Numbered from the stretch's first letter, positions 1-9,314 are shown. The stretch: 64,000 bases of DNA from Sphingopyxis sp. USTB-05 (GCF_023822045.1 NZ_CP084712.1:4275001-4339000); one strand, 5' to 3'. Notes: a model not told the origin generated them from the letters alone. Numbers and translations: made by a program.

Positions 1-252
1 GTCGACCTGCGCGATGGTGGTTACCAGACCCCCGAGATCGACGTCACCGGCATCGTCGACCGCATCGGCGCGGGCGATGCCTTTGCTGCAGGCGTCCTCC
101 ATGCGCATCTGTCGGGCAGCGATGCGCGTGCAATGGCTGAAAGCGGTCTCGCGCTGACCTGTCTCAAACATTCGCTGCCGGGCGACGCGAGCCGCTTTGG
201 TCAGGCCGATATCGACGCCTTCCACGGCGGCGGGCTCGATGTCCGGCGCTGA
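1..252 (+). CDS. kdgK: 2-keto-3-deoxygluconate kinase, C-terminal part (5' end outside window)
   Basis: Only the last 83 residues are present; the reading frame is open from base 1. The fragment carries the PfkB-family signature DRIGAGDAFAAG, whose GAGD aspartate is the catalytic base and which forms the anion hole of ribokinase-type sugar kinases. The neighbours are pectin and hexuronate genes, so phosphorylation of 2-keto-3-deoxygluconate to the 6-phosphate in the cytoplasm is the most economical role; another PfkB sugar kinase cannot be excluded from the fragment. The stop at 250-252 lies inside the next gene, which starts at 239, giving a 14-base overlap and implying one transcript. Confidence 0.75.
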   Translation, partial: VDLRDGGYQTPEIDVTGIVDRIGAGDAFAAGVLHAHLSGSDARAMAESGLALTCLKHSLPGDASRFGQADIDAFHGGGLDVRR

Positions 253-1792
253 ACGGGTCAGCCGCCGTACTTTGATCGGCGGCGGCCTTGCGCTTGGCGT
301 CGCGACTGCCTTTCCGGCGAAGGCCCGCCACGATCGGGCTTCGATGATCGAGACACCCGATGGTCTGTATGCAAACGTCAATGGCGGCGGCGGGCTTCCC
401 TATCGTTTCGCCGGCATCCGCTATGCGCGTGCTGCGCGCTTCGCGGCGCCGGTCGCCGTGCTCAGGGCCGAGCAATTCGGTCCGGACCCGCAAGCCCCGT
501 TGCGGCCTGACGGGCGGAAGGGCCGGGATATGGTCTTCGGCCCGGCGTGCCCGCAGCAGGGCGACCGATATCATCCGCAATCCGAGGACTGCCTTTTTCT
601 CAACGTCTGGACACCGTCGCTAGAGGGCGAGGGGCGTCGCCCGGTCATGGTCTATTTCCACGGCGGTGCCTATTCGACCGGCAGCGTCACCGACCCGGTC
701 AACGACGGCGCAAGCCTCGCGGCGCGCGGCGATGTCGTCGTCGTCACCGTGAACCACCGCCTCAACGCGCTCGGCTATCTGTATCTCGCCGGGCTAGATC
801 CGCGTTTCCCCGATAGCGGCAATGCCGGGCAACTCGACCTGATCGTCGCGCTCAAATGGGTGCAGCGAAATATCGCGGCGTTCGGCGGCGATCCGGGCAA
901 TGTCACCGTTTTCGGCCAGTCGGGCGGCGGTGCGAAGATCGCAACGCTGATGGCGATGCCTGAAGCCAAGGGGCTTTTTCACAAGGCGATCACGATGAGC
1001 GGGCAACAGGTCACTGCCTCGGGCCCGCTCAACGCGACAAAGCGGGCGCAGGCGTTTCTGGCCAAGCTGGGCACGGGCTTCGATCCCGCGACCGCTCCGG
1101 TCGAGCAGCTCGTTGCCGCGCTGTCGGCGACCGACCCGATCCTTGGCGGCGGCGTCTATATGGGCCCGGTGCTCGACATGAAACATCTGACGCGCCACCC
1201 CTTCTGGCCCGACGCCGCGCCGCAGTCGCTCGGCATCCCGATGATGCTTGGCAACACGGTGATGGAAACGCGCGCCTTCTATGCGCCCGAAGGCAAACAA
1301 TTGTCGGGCCTGAGTTTCGGGAATCTCGCGGTGCGGATCGCGCCGGAGATGCGCATCGATATCGAACCATCGTGGGTGGTCGGCCAGTTTCGCAGCCGAT
1401 ATCCGCAGGCCGCGCCGCTCGAGCTGTTCCACCGCATCGTCACTGCCGCGCGCAGTTGGCGCGGGCAGGTCGAGGAGGCCGAAGCGCGCGCACGCGCGGG
1501 TCATCCGGGCTTCGTCTACCAGCTCGATTTCGAGGGCGCGAAACATGCCGACGATATCGCGCTCAGCTTCGGCACGATCCCCGATCCGACCCCCGCGCAG
1601 CAGGCGATGAGCGATCGCGTCATGGACGCTTTCGTCCGCTTTGCCCGCACGGGTGATCCGGGTTGGCCGGCCTATGATCTCGATAAACGGCGGACGATGA
1701 TCTTCGATACGTCGAGCCGCGTAGAGAATGATCCGAGAAAATGGGAGCGCGAGCTGTTCGCGCGCGTGCCCTATATCCAGCCGGGCAGCTAG
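239..1792 (+). CDS. type B carboxylesterase, Tat-exported
   Basis: A 517-residue serine esterase of the carboxylesterase type B family (alpha/beta hydrolase fold). The start at 239 was preferred to an upstream one because it places a twin-arginine leader (SRRTLIGGG) at the N terminus, suggesting folded export by Tat. The family signature EDCLFLNVWTP is present. The nucleophile is Ser228 in GQSGGG and a likely catalytic His is His436 (GAKHADD). The gene overlaps the end of the sugar kinase by 14 bases. In this pectin locus it may remove acyl or methyl ester groups from plant oligosaccharides; the substrate is inferred from context only. Its TAG stop shares a CTAG palindrome with the stop of the convergent downstream gene. 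Confidence 0.85.
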   Translation: MSGAERVSRRTLIGGGLALGVATAFPAKARHDRASMIETPDGLYANVNGGGGLPYRFAGIRYARAARFAAPVAVLRAEQFGPDPQAPLRPDGRKGRDMVFGPACPQQGDRYHPQSEDCLFLNVWTPSLEGEGRRPVMVYFHGGAYSTGSVTDPVNDGASLAARGDVVVVTVNHRLNALGYLYLAGLDPRFPDSGNAGQLDLIVALKWVQRNIAAFGGDPGNVTVFGQSGGGAKIATLMAMPEAKGLFHKAITMSGQQVTASGPLNATKRAQAFLAKLGTGFDPATAPVEQLVAALSATDPILGGGVYMGPVLDMKHLTRHPFWPDAAPQSLGIPMMLGNTVMETRAFYAPEGKQLSGLSFGNLAVRIAPEMRIDIEPSWVVGQFRSRYPQAAPLELFHRIVTAARSWRGQVEEAEARARAGHPGFVYQLDFEGAKHADDIALSFGTIPDPTPAQQAMSDRVMDAFVRFARTGDPGWPAYDLDKRRTMIFDTSSRVENDPRKWERELFARVPYIQPGS

Positions 1793-2763
1793 ACGATCCT
1801 GTGCCCGCCGAGCCAGTTCCACAGCAGCTCGGGCCAGATTGCAACGGGTAGTCCCGCCGTCTTCATCAGTCCGAAGCCATGTTCGCCGCGCTCGAAGAAA
1901 TGCGCTTCCACCGATGCTCCAACGGCGCGCGTCGCTTCCCGTAGCCGAACGCTGTTCTCGACCTTCACGACGCTGTCGTCCTCGGCGTGGAGCAGCCACA
2001 GCGGCGGCTGGTCGGCGCGGACATTGCGTTCGGGCGAGTAAAGTTTCTCGCGCGCCGCGTCGGCGTTGGCGCCGATCAGTTTCTCGCGGCTCACCGCATG
2101 CGCGATCGCCGGGTCCATCGATACCACGGGATAGATGGCCCCGAGGGCATCGGGACGCGCCGGCAAGGCGTCGGCGGCATCGACCGGATCGTAAATCTTT
2201 GCGTCGAAGCGCGTAAGCAGGCTCGTCGCGACCTGCCCGCCCGCCGAGAAGCCGCCGAAGGCGACGCGCGCCGGGTCGATCCCGTCGGCCTTTGCGCGGC
2301 TGCGCACCAGCCGTACCGCACGCTGCGCATCGGCGAGCGGCACGTCGGCGCCGTTCGTCCAGCCGTCGCCGGGCAGGCGGTAGAAGAGCACATAGACGGT
2401 CACGCCGCGCGCTCTCAGCCAGCGGGCGAGTTCATAACCTTCCTTGTCGACCACGACGTAGCGATAGCCGCCGCCGGGCGCGAGGATCACCGCCGCGCCA
2501 TTGGGCCTTGCCGGGCGGAAGATGTCGAGCCGCGGGCGCGTAATGCCTTGCAGCATCCGGTCGCTGGCGTTCGGATCGTGGCTCCGCTGTACGACCTGTT
2601 CGACAAGCCCGGGTGGAGGGTTGATATGACCTTCGGGCCAGAGCGCGATGCTTGCATCGGGCGCGAGGCCTGCCGGCCGTGTCCATACTGCTTGCCCCGC
2701 TGCCGCGCTCGCAAAGGGCAGCGCCAGGCTGGCCGTCAGCAGCGCGCGACGGTCGAGGCTCAT
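1789..2763 (-). CDS. alpha/beta hydrolase, acetyl-xylan/pectin esterase-like
   Basis: A 324-residue secreted hydrolase. The start at 2763 gives MSLDRRALLTASLALPFA, a Tat- or Sec-like signal peptide of about 23 residues; the longer upstream frame only reads through the cupin gene. The oxyanion-hole motif APGGGYRYVVVD lies at about 95-106. The nucleophile is Ser173 in GFSAGGQ, with a likely acid at Asp262/263 (HAEDDSVV) and His295 (GEHGFG). This architecture is common among deacetylases near plant-polymer genes, so removal of acetyl groups from pectin or hemicellulose is likely but unproven. It overlaps the cupin gene by ATGA (2760-2763), so the two are translationally coupled. Its stop shares CTAG (1789-1792) with the convergent carboxylesterase. 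Confidence 0.8.
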   Translation of the reverse strand: MSLDRRALLTASLALPFASAAAGQAVWTRPAGLAPDASIALWPEGHINPPPGLVEQVVQRSHDPNASDRMLQGITRPRLDIFRPARPNGAAVILAPGGGYRYVVVDKEGYELARWLRARGVTVYVLFYRLPGDGWTNGADVPLADAQRAVRLVRSRAKADGIDPARVAFGGFSAGGQVATSLLTRFDAKIYDPVDAADALPARPDALGAIYPVVSMDPAIAHAVSREKLIGANADAAREKLYSPERNVRADQPPLWLLHAEDDSVVKVENSVRLREATRAVGASVEAHFFERGEHGFGLMKTAGLPVAIWPELLWNWLGGHRIV

Positions 2764-3161
2764 GGTGCGGGGGCCTTGTTCGGATAGGCGATGATCAGCA
2801 CCAGCGGCGCGCCTCCGGTCTGGCGGATGCCGACCCTGGCGCCCTTGTAGAGCCACGCCGCCATGCCGGCCTTCAGCTCTTTCTCTTCGCCGTCCGAATG
2901 GACGACGCCGGTGCCCGAGACGACATAATAAATCTCGTCATGATCGATCGGATGCACGCCGATCGCGGCGCCGATATGCAGCGCGCGCTTGCGGAATTCG
3001 AAGCTGCGCGGCGCAGGGACCGAATCGCTGATCCGGTAGGCGGTCGACATGCCGATCGCGCCGTGCGGCGGCGCCTCTTCGCGGACCGTCGCCGCTTCGT
3101 CGATCACGACCATTGCAGGTGCGCCGGCGCTCGCGAGTATCAGAGCAAGAAGCGCGTTCAT
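2760..3161 (-). CDS. secreted cupin-domain protein
   Basis: A 133-residue protein with a short hydrophobic leader and one cupin barrel. Cupin motif 1 is visible as H70-P-I-D-H74-D-E76 followed by YYVVSGTG, giving three plausible metal ligands. The second cupin motif (KAGMAAWLYKGARVG) lacks the usual histidine, so metal binding may be incomplete. It lies two bases downstream of the pectate lyase stop and overlaps the esterase start, so the three form one minus-strand operon (lyase, cupin, esterase). Cytoplasmic KdgF cupins act on unsaturated uronates; this one has a leader peptide, so a periplasmic role on pectin breakdown products is only a hypothesis. Confidence 0.75.
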   Translation of the reverse strand: MNALLALILASAGAPAMVVIDEAATVREEAPPHGAIGMSTAYRISDSVPAPRSFEFRKRALHIGAAIGVHPIDHDEIYYVVSGTGVVHSDGEEKELKAGMAAWLYKGARVGIRQTGGAPLVLIIAYPNKAPAP

Positions 3162-3163
3162 CG

Positions 3164-4537
3164 TCAGTTAGCCGTTCGCGACGCGCGGTCGCGTGCCGAC
3201 AAATGCTCCTGCGGCATGGGCGCGGTCTGGCCGGGATAGCTGCCCGATTTGGGTTCCATCGTCGCAAGGTCCCACTCGGCTGCGACAAAAGGCGCGCGCG
3301 CCTCCTTGACCGTGGGATAGCCGCTCACTTCCTTTTCGTCGTCGATTACCTCGCCGCGCCCTTCGGCGACGAAAAAGAGCACGCGAATCTCTTCGGCGTC
3401 GCGCGCCCAGGGCCGCGCGCCGGCGGTCGACAGCACCGAGGTTTCGACGTCGCGCACCGGCAGGACATTATAGCCTCCGACCGGCGCGAGCGGCGCCTTG
3501 GCACGGATCAACTTGGCCTGCGTCTCGCCATAACGGCCGAACTCGGGCAGCGGCTGGCCGTGACGGTCGACCGCCAGATTGTCCTTGCCATAATATTCAA
3601 GGTCGCCGTCGCCGCCGAGCATCAGAAAGGGCAGGTCGGGATCGGTGTCGTTGCCGCCGCGCATGACATTGCCGATCGCGGTGATCTGTCCGGTCACATA
3701 GTCGTGCCCGACCCATTCGAGATTCATCAGGTTATAATGCACCGCGCGATGCTGTGGATTATAGATCAGATTGTTGATCATCAGCGCCTGTCCGCCGCCC
3801 TTGATCAGCGGGTTGCGCTCGACATTATGCGCCCAGACATTGCGATAGAAGACGATGCCCGTGGCATTGTCGTGGATCAGCGACCCTTTGCTATGCTCGC
3901 CCTTCGGATGGCTGGCATCGGCGAGGCCTTCGGCCGCCAGATTGTTCGAAAAGGTGATGTTGTGGCTCGTGCCCCGCCGCCACTCATCGACATTCTTGCC
4001 GGTGAAACGCGGGCCGGAGGCCGACATATTCTCGTCGATCCCCCACATGAGCGTGCAATGATCGACGATGACATTATGCGCCGCGACGGTCGAAAACGTG
4101 TCGGCTTCCCACCCGCTGCGCTTCGGCTGGCCGTCGACGCCGGTATAGATGCGCAAATGGCGCATCACGACGTCGTGCGTCTTCACATCGATCCCTGTGC
4201 GGATCAGCGTGACGCCGGGGCCGGGTGCGGTCTGGCCGGCGATGGTCAGGAACGGATGTTGGATCTCGATTGTCGTGCGGCCCATGTCGATCACGCCGCC
4301 GACCTCGAACACGATGATACGCGGCCCCGGCGTCTCGATCGCGGCCTTCAGCGACCCCGGACCATCGGGGGCGAGCGTGGTCACGCGCAATATCTGTCCG
4401 CCGCGTCCGCCTGGGGTCTGTGCCGCAGGACCGACCGCGCCCGGAAAGGCCAGCGGCGCCGCATCGGCCGCGATCGCCGAGCCCGATGACAGGCTAAGGG
4501 CTAGAAAAAGCGCAGTTATCCAGGGCTTTTTGGCCAT
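3164..4537 (-). CDS. pectate lyase, polysaccharide lyase family 1-like
   Basis: A 457-residue secreted protein predicted to cleave polygalacturonate by beta-elimination. The start at 4537 was chosen because AGGAGA lies just upstream; the further ATGs at 4552-4555 precede that site. After a signal peptide (about 23 residues) the chain has repeated short beta-strand and Asn-rich turns typical of a right-handed parallel beta-helix, including VIDMGRTTIEIQ, DHCTLMWGIDENMS and HNITFSNNLAAEGL, where PL1 enzymes carry calcium and substrate ligands. It is the first gene of a three-gene operon with the cupin and an esterase. An ACACCGGT operator lies 57 bases upstream of the start, within the divergent promoter region shared with the TonB-dependent receptor. 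Confidence 0.85.
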   Translation of the reverse strand: MAKKPWITALFLALSLSSGSAIAADAAPLAFPGAVGPAAQTPGGRGGQILRVTTLAPDGPGSLKAAIETPGPRIIVFEVGGVIDMGRTTIEIQHPFLTIAGQTAPGPGVTLIRTGIDVKTHDVVMRHLRIYTGVDGQPKRSGWEADTFSTVAAHNVIVDHCTLMWGIDENMSASGPRFTGKNVDEWRRGTSHNITFSNNLAAEGLADASHPKGEHSKGSLIHDNATGIVFYRNVWAHNVERNPLIKGGGQALMINNLIYNPQHRAVHYNLMNLEWVGHDYVTGQITAIGNVMRGGNDTDPDLPFLMLGGDGDLEYYGKDNLAVDRHGQPLPEFGRYGETQAKLIRAKAPLAPVGGYNVLPVRDVETSVLSTAGARPWARDAEEIRVLFFVAEGRGEVIDDEKEVSGYPTVKEARAPFVAAEWDLATMEPKSGSYPGQTAPMPQEHLSARDRASRTAN

Positions 4538-4593
4538 CCCATCTCTCCTCATCATTGGGGTATTGACATGTTCGTCGCAATCCGCAATCTTTC

Positions 4594-4606
4594 TGACACC
4601 GGTTAC
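4594..4606. promoter_or_regulatory. operator-like site, pectate lyase side
   Basis: TGACACCGGTTAC, an imperfect palindrome centred on ACCGGT, 57 bases upstream of the pectate lyase start. It is the exact reverse complement of the site at 4739-4751 and is related to the perfect palindrome at 10868-10879. LacI-family operators typically have this size and a central CG, so a LacI-type uronate regulator is inferred. Confidence 0.6.
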
Positions 4607-4738
4607 CCCAATCGGTCAACGAGAAAATATTTCCAAGGGAGAGGGTCTGATCCGGTTCGTCGCGACACGCGGCGGGCCATCTCACTCTCTGAAAAATCGA
4701 CGGACGAAGCGGTGTGCCAAATCGCTTTGTCCAACAAA

Positions 4739-4751
4739 GTAACCGGTGTCA
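4739..4751. promoter_or_regulatory. operator-like site, TonB-receptor side
   Basis: GTAACCGGTGTCA, the exact inverted copy of the site at 4594-4606. It ends 45 bases upstream of the TonB-dependent receptor start, and the two ACCGGT cores are 144 bp apart. Each divergent gene thus has its own copy at a similar distance, an arrangement suited to looping by a tetrameric repressor (inference). Confidence 0.6.
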
Positions 4752-4796
4752 TTCCTTGCGCGAGCGGGGGCAACGGGGCGATAAGGGAGGATGATA

Positions 4797-7622
4797 ATGG
4801 CAATTCATGCAATGCGGAGCATTCGCACTTTGACCCGGCTGGCGTGCGGTGCATCGCTTGCCGTAATCGCGGCCGCGCCGGCCTGGGCGCAGGACGTCAC
4901 AGCCGCCGACGAACCCGTAGCCAGCGCAGACGAGATCGTCGTCACCGGCTTTCGTGCGTCGCTCGGCGCTGCGCTCAACGTCAAGCGCGAGTCGGTTGCT
5001 GCGGTCGATGCGATCGTCGCCGAAGATATCGCCAAATTCCCTGACCAGAACCTCGCCGAATCGCTGCAGCGCATTCCCGGCATCACGATCCAGCGCGACG
5101 GCGGCGAAGGCCGCGGGATCACCGTCCGCGGGCTCGGCTCGCAATTTACCCGCGTTCGCGTCAACGGGCTCGAAACCGTCGCAACCTCGACCGACGGCGC
5201 GTCGGCGAACCGCGACCGTGCGTTCGATTTCAACGTTTTCGCATCCGAGCTGTTCAGCTCGATCGTCGTCCACAAGACCGCGTCGGCCGAACTCGACGAA
5301 GGGTCGCTGGGGGCGGTGGTCGACCTCAACACGGGCAATCCGCTCGCCGGCAAGGGTGGCTTCACCGCGGCGCTGTCGGCGCAAGGCAGCTACAACGACC
5401 TCTCCGAAAAAGTCGGGCCGCGCGTTGCGGGGCTGCTGAGCTGGGTCAACGACGCCGGCACGCTCGGCTTTGCGGTTTCCGCTGCCTATTCGGACCAGAA
5501 GACGCTCGAACTCGGCAATAATAGCGTTCGCTGGGCGCAGGCGCGCTTCGACTCGGTCGACGGCACGCCTTGCTGGACCGCCGCCAATGCGGGCGGCACC
5601 TATATCCCGAGCGCCGCATGCAATGCCGTGTCGCTCGCCTTTCACCCGCGTATCCCACGTTACGGCGAAATCGCGCACGACAAGAAACGCCTCGGCCTCA
5701 CCGGGACGATTCAGTTCGCGCCGAGCGATGCGACCAAAATCTCGATCGACGGTCTTTATTCGAGCTTCAAGCACCAGCGCCGCGAGCGTTGGGCCGAAGT
5801 GCTGCTGCGCAGCAACGAACGTTCGATCAACGTCAGCGACTATGAAATCGACGACGACAATAATCTGATCTCGGCGACGCTCGACGACGCCTGGGTGCGC
5901 ACAGAACATTATCTGCGCAAGGCAAAGACCGAATTCTGGCAGGTCGGCGCGACGTGGGACCAGGACGTCAGCGATACGTTCCGCTTCACTCTGCTGGGCG
6001 GCCTGTCGAAATCGACCGCGTCGATCCCGCTCGAAACGACGATCGTCTTCGACGACCGCGATGCGCAGGATTATCGCTACGACTATAGCGACATGGCACG
6101 CCCGCTGCTGACCTTTGGCACCAGCGTCACCAATCCGGCGAACTTCCAGCTTGCCGAAATCCGCGACCGTCCGTCGGAGGTGGAGAATAAGTTCCGCACC
6201 GCCCAGTTGCGCACCGAATGGGACATCAGCGATGATTTCACGGTGAAGGCGGGCGGCGTCTATCGTCGCTTCGACTTCGCCAGTATCGCCTTCACGCGCG
6301 ACACGGTGGTGTGCGGCAACGGGGGCGTCGACCGCGTTCTCGGCACGCTAGCCTGTTCGCCGTCGTCGGCATTCGGGCCCGCCGCCATCTATGGCTTCCC
6401 GGTCACCTCGGCACTCGCCGAGCTGTTCACGCTCGGCAAGGCGGGGCAACCGTCCGGCACGACGACCGAATGGCTGGTCGCCAACCTCGACGCGACGACC
6501 GATTTCACCAAGCTCTATGACCGTGTCGCCGCAGTCGACGCCGGCAACAATCGCGCCGTGCGCGAAGAGGTCACCGGCGGCTATCTGCAGTTCGATGCCA
6601 AGGGCGAACTCGGCGGGCTGCGTTACGCACTCAACGCGGGCGTGCGCTATGTTCACACCGCGCAGACCTCGAGCGGGCTGAACAGCGGCGCGGCGGTGAC
6701 GGTGAAGCGCAGCTATGAGGACTGGCTGCCTTCGGTGAACCTCGCGCTCTTCCCGCACGAGGACATCATCATCCGCGCCGCGGTCGCCGATGTGATGACG
6801 CGTCCGACGCTCGGCAACCTGACCCCGGGCGGGTCGGTCGACGGGTTCAACTATCGCATCAACTACGGCAACCCGTTCCTCGACCCGTTCCGCGCGACCT
6901 CCTACGATCTCGCGTTCGAATGGTATTTCGCGCCGCAGTCGATCTTCTCGGTCGCGCTGTTCAAAAAGGACATCGCGAGCTTCCCGGTCGCGACGACGAC
7001 GAGCGGGACTTTCGCATCGACCGGTCTGCCGACGTCGGTGATCCCGCCGAGCAGCCCGGGCTCGATCAATCCCGAAGGCCAATTGTGGACGATCACCTCG
7101 ATCGGCAACGGCGAAGGTGCAAAGCTGAAAGGCATCGAAGTCTCGTTGCAAGCACCGTTCAAATTCCTGCCGGGCTTCCTGTCGAACTTCGGCGGCATCG
7201 TGAACGCGACCTACGTCGATTCGGACGCCGACTATACGGTCGCCGGCCCGTCGATCGTCCCCGGCGGGGCGAATGTGTCGGCGGTGCGCAACGGCACGCT
7301 CTTCAACCTGTCGAAGCGCGCCTATAACGGCACGCTCTATTATGACGACGGCAAGTTCAGCGCGCGTGCCTCGGTCAGCTATCGCAGCCGCTATGCCGAC
7401 GCCAACAGCGGCACCGGCAACGTCTTCGAAGGCTATGGCTCGACGATCAACGTCGATGCGTCGGTCCGTTACGCGATCACCGACAATATCGAAATTTCGG
7501 TCGAGGGCATCAATCTGACCGACGAATATCGCTATCGCTTCACCGATATCGATGCCGACCGCAATTACGAGAACAACCACTTCGGCCGCACCTTCCTGTT
7601 CGGCGCACGCGTCAAAATCTGA
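4797..7622 (+). CDS. TonB-dependent receptor for pectin-derived oligosaccharides
   Basis: A 941-residue outer-membrane receptor. The start at 4797 is six bases after GGGAGG; the in-frame ATG at 4791 abuts that site and is unlikely. It has a signal peptide ending near PAWAQ, then a TonB box-like DEIVVTGF at about 45-52, the plug domain with NLAESLQRIPGITIQR and GITVRGL, and a 22-strand barrel region with many aromatic girdle residues. It ends in GARVKI rather than the usual final Phe. It is energised by TonB-ExbBD, which are not in the window. Its neighbours are a pectate lyase and a GH43 enzyme, so uptake of galacturonan or arabinan oligosaccharides is likely. A terminator follows it, and an ACACCGGT operator precedes it. 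Confidence 0.9.
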   Translation: MAIHAMRSIRTLTRLACGASLAVIAAAPAWAQDVTAADEPVASADEIVVTGFRASLGAALNVKRESVAAVDAIVAEDIAKFPDQNLAESLQRIPGITIQRDGGEGRGITVRGLGSQFTRVRVNGLETVATSTDGASANRDRAFDFNVFASELFSSIVVHKTASAELDEGSLGAVVDLNTGNPLAGKGGFTAALSAQGSYNDLSEKVGPRVAGLLSWVNDAGTLGFAVSAAYSDQKTLELGNNSVRWAQARFDSVDGTPCWTAANAGGTYIPSAACNAVSLAFHPRIPRYGEIAHDKKRLGLTGTIQFAPSDATKISIDGLYSSFKHQRRERWAEVLLRSNERSINVSDYEIDDDNNLISATLDDAWVRTEHYLRKAKTEFWQVGATWDQDVSDTFRFTLLGGLSKSTASIPLETTIVFDDRDAQDYRYDYSDMARPLLTFGTSVTNPANFQLAEIRDRPSEVENKFRTAQLRTEWDISDDFTVKAGGVYRRFDFASIAFTRDTVVCGNGGVDRVLGTLACSPSSAFGPAAIYGFPVTSALAELFTLGKAGQPSGTTTEWLVANLDATTDFTKLYDRVAAVDAGNNRAVREEVTGGYLQFDAKGELGGLRYALNAGVRYVHTAQTSSGLNSGAAVTVKRSYEDWLPSVNLALFPHEDIIIRAAVADVMTRPTLGNLTPGGSVDGFNYRINYGNPFLDPFRATSYDLAFEWYFAPQSIFSVALFKKDIASFPVATTTSGTFASTGLPTSVIPPSSPGSINPEGQLWTITSIGNGEGAKLKGIEVSLQAPFKFLPGFLSNFGGIVNATYVDSDADYTVAGPSIVPGGANVSAVRNGTLFNLSKRAYNGTLYYDDGKFSARASVSYRSRYADANSGTGNVFEGYGSTINVDASVRYAITDNIEISVEGINLTDEYRYRFTDIDADRNYENNHFGRTFLFGARVKI

Positions 7623-7647
7623 CGCCAATGGGTTAGTCCCGGTGAGG

Positions 7648-7686
7648 CCCGGTTTCCGATTTCAGGGGACCGGGTCTTTCTTTTTT
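7648..7686 (+). terminator. rho-independent terminator after the TonB-dependent receptor
   Basis: A 10-bp stem (7648-7657 with 7665-7674, two G-U pairs) with a 7-base loop is followed by TCTTTCTTTTTT. The T-run ends at the GAGGAG ribosome-binding site of the GH43 gene, so termination here would separate the receptor transcript from the glycosidase unless read through. Confidence 0.75.
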
Positions 7687-7700
7687 GAGGAGAAGATTAG

Positions 7701-9314
7701 GTGACCGATCGCCGCGACATGCTCAAACTCGCCGGCACCGGTCTGCTTGCGACCGGCCTGTCGGGCATCGGCGCGACCGCCACATGGGCCGGGGCGACGC
7801 CTGCATCTGCGGCTCGCGTTCCGGCCTGGGCCAAGGGCTTCGACGGGCAGCGCAAGGCCGATCTTGGCGACGGGCGCTTTCTCAACCCGATCATGGCGGG
7901 CGACCATCCCGATCCGTCGATCCTGAAGGACGGATCCGACTATTATATGACTTTCTCGACCTTTGACTCCTATCCGGGTCTGGTCATCTGGCATTCGCGC
8001 GACCTGGTGAACTGGCGCCCGATCGGCCCCGCGCTCCACAAGAATATCGGATCGGTGTGGGCGCCCGAACTCTGCAAGCACAAGGGGCGCTATTATCTCT
8101 ATATTCCCACGAAAGGCCCCAACACGAGCTGGGTGATCTGGGCCGACCGGATCGAGGGGCCGTGGAGCGAGCCGGTCGACCTCAATCTGCCGAACCATAT
8201 CGATCCCGGCCATGCGGTCGGAGAAGATGGGTCGCGCTGGTTGTTCCTGTCGGGGGGCGACCGCGTGCGCCTGTCCGACGACGGATTGTCGCGCGTCGGC
8301 GAGCCCGAGCATGTCTATGACCCATGGCGTTATCCCGCCGACTGGGTCGTCGAAGGCTTCGCGCCCGAGGGGCCGAAGATCACGCGGCGCGGCGGCTATT
8401 ATTATATGATCACCGCTGTCGGCGGCACCGCGGGGCCGCCGACGGGGCATATGGTGATCGCGGCGCGGTCGAAATCGATCCATGGGCCGTGGGAAAATTG
8501 CCCCGCGAACCCGCTCGTCCATACCAAAACGGCCGCTGAAAAATGGTGGTCGCGCGGCCATGCGACGCTGGTCGAAGGGCCGGCGGGCGACTGGTGGAGC
8601 GTCTATCACGGGTTCGAGAACGGCTATTGGACGTTGGGGCGCCAGGCCTTGCTCGACCCGATCGAATGGACCGACGACGGCTGGTTCCGGATGAAGGGCG
8701 GCGATTTGTCGCAGCCGATCGCGAAACCCGCGGGCGGCACGGTCGCTGGGCCGCACGGCATGGCGCTATCGGACGATTTCAGCGCGCTCGCGCTGGGCGC
8801 GAAATGGAATTTCTTCAAGCCCGCCGCCGACGAACGCAGCCGCGCGCGGGTTGAAAATGGCGCGCTGGTGCTGGCTGCGCGCGGCAAGGCGCCGGTCGAT
8901 TCATCGCCGCTGCTGCTCATCGCGGGCGATCAGGCGTACCGCTTCGAATGCGATATCGAGATCGCGCCGGGCGGAACCGCGGGGCTGATCCTCTTCTACG
9001 ACGAGAAGCTTTACTGCGGGCTGGGTTTCGACGGCGAGCGCTTCGTCACCCACCAATATGGCATCGAACGCGCGCGCCCCGCCAATCCGCACGGGACACG
9101 CATGCGGATGCGTGTCACCAACGACCGTCATATCGTCACCTATGACACCAGCGGCGACGGGGGAAAGACGTGGGTGCGCTTCGATCGCGGCATGGAGGTC
9201 TCGGGTTACCACCATAATGTCCGCGGCGGCTTCCTCATGCTGCGGCCCGGCCTCTACTCGGCCGGGCAGGGCGAAGCGCGCTTCCGCAACTTCACCTTCC
9301 GCGCGCTGGATTAA
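7701..9314 (+). CDS. glycoside hydrolase family 43 (arabinofuranosidase/xylosidase-like)
   Basis: A 537-residue exported glycosidase starting with GTG at 7701, about nine bases after GAGGAG. The N terminus has a twin-arginine-like leader (DRRDMLKLAGTGLLATG). Residues about 60-340 form the GH43 five-bladed propeller: general base Asp71 in HPDPS, the APELCKH segment, and probable general acid Glu218 in VVEGFAPEG. Residues about 350-535 form a beta-sandwich like the C-terminal domain of GH43 xylosidases/arabinofuranosidases. In this locus it would trim arabinose or xylose side chains from pectic polymer. Its TAA stop shares a TTAA palindrome (9311-9314) with the stop of convergent uxaA. Confidence 0.88.
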   Translation: MTDRRDMLKLAGTGLLATGLSGIGATATWAGATPASAARVPAWAKGFDGQRKADLGDGRFLNPIMAGDHPDPSILKDGSDYYMTFSTFDSYPGLVIWHSRDLVNWRPIGPALHKNIGSVWAPELCKHKGRYYLYIPTKGPNTSWVIWADRIEGPWSEPVDLNLPNHIDPGHAVGEDGSRWLFLSGGDRVRLSDDGLSRVGEPEHVYDPWRYPADWVVEGFAPEGPKITRRGGYYYMITAVGGTAGPPTGHMVIAARSKSIHGPWENCPANPLVHTKTAAEKWWSRGHATLVEGPAGDWWSVYHGFENGYWTLGRQALLDPIEWTDDGWFRMKGGDLSQPIAKPAGGTVAGPHGMALSDDFSALALGAKWNFFKPAADERSRARVENGALVLAARGKAPVDSSPLLLIAGDQAYRFECDIEIAPGGTAGLILFYDEKLYCGLGFDGERFVTHQYGIERARPANPHGTRMRMRVTNDRHIVTYDTSGDGGKTWVRFDRGMEVSGYHHNVRGGFLMLRPGLYSAGQGEARFRNFTFRALD

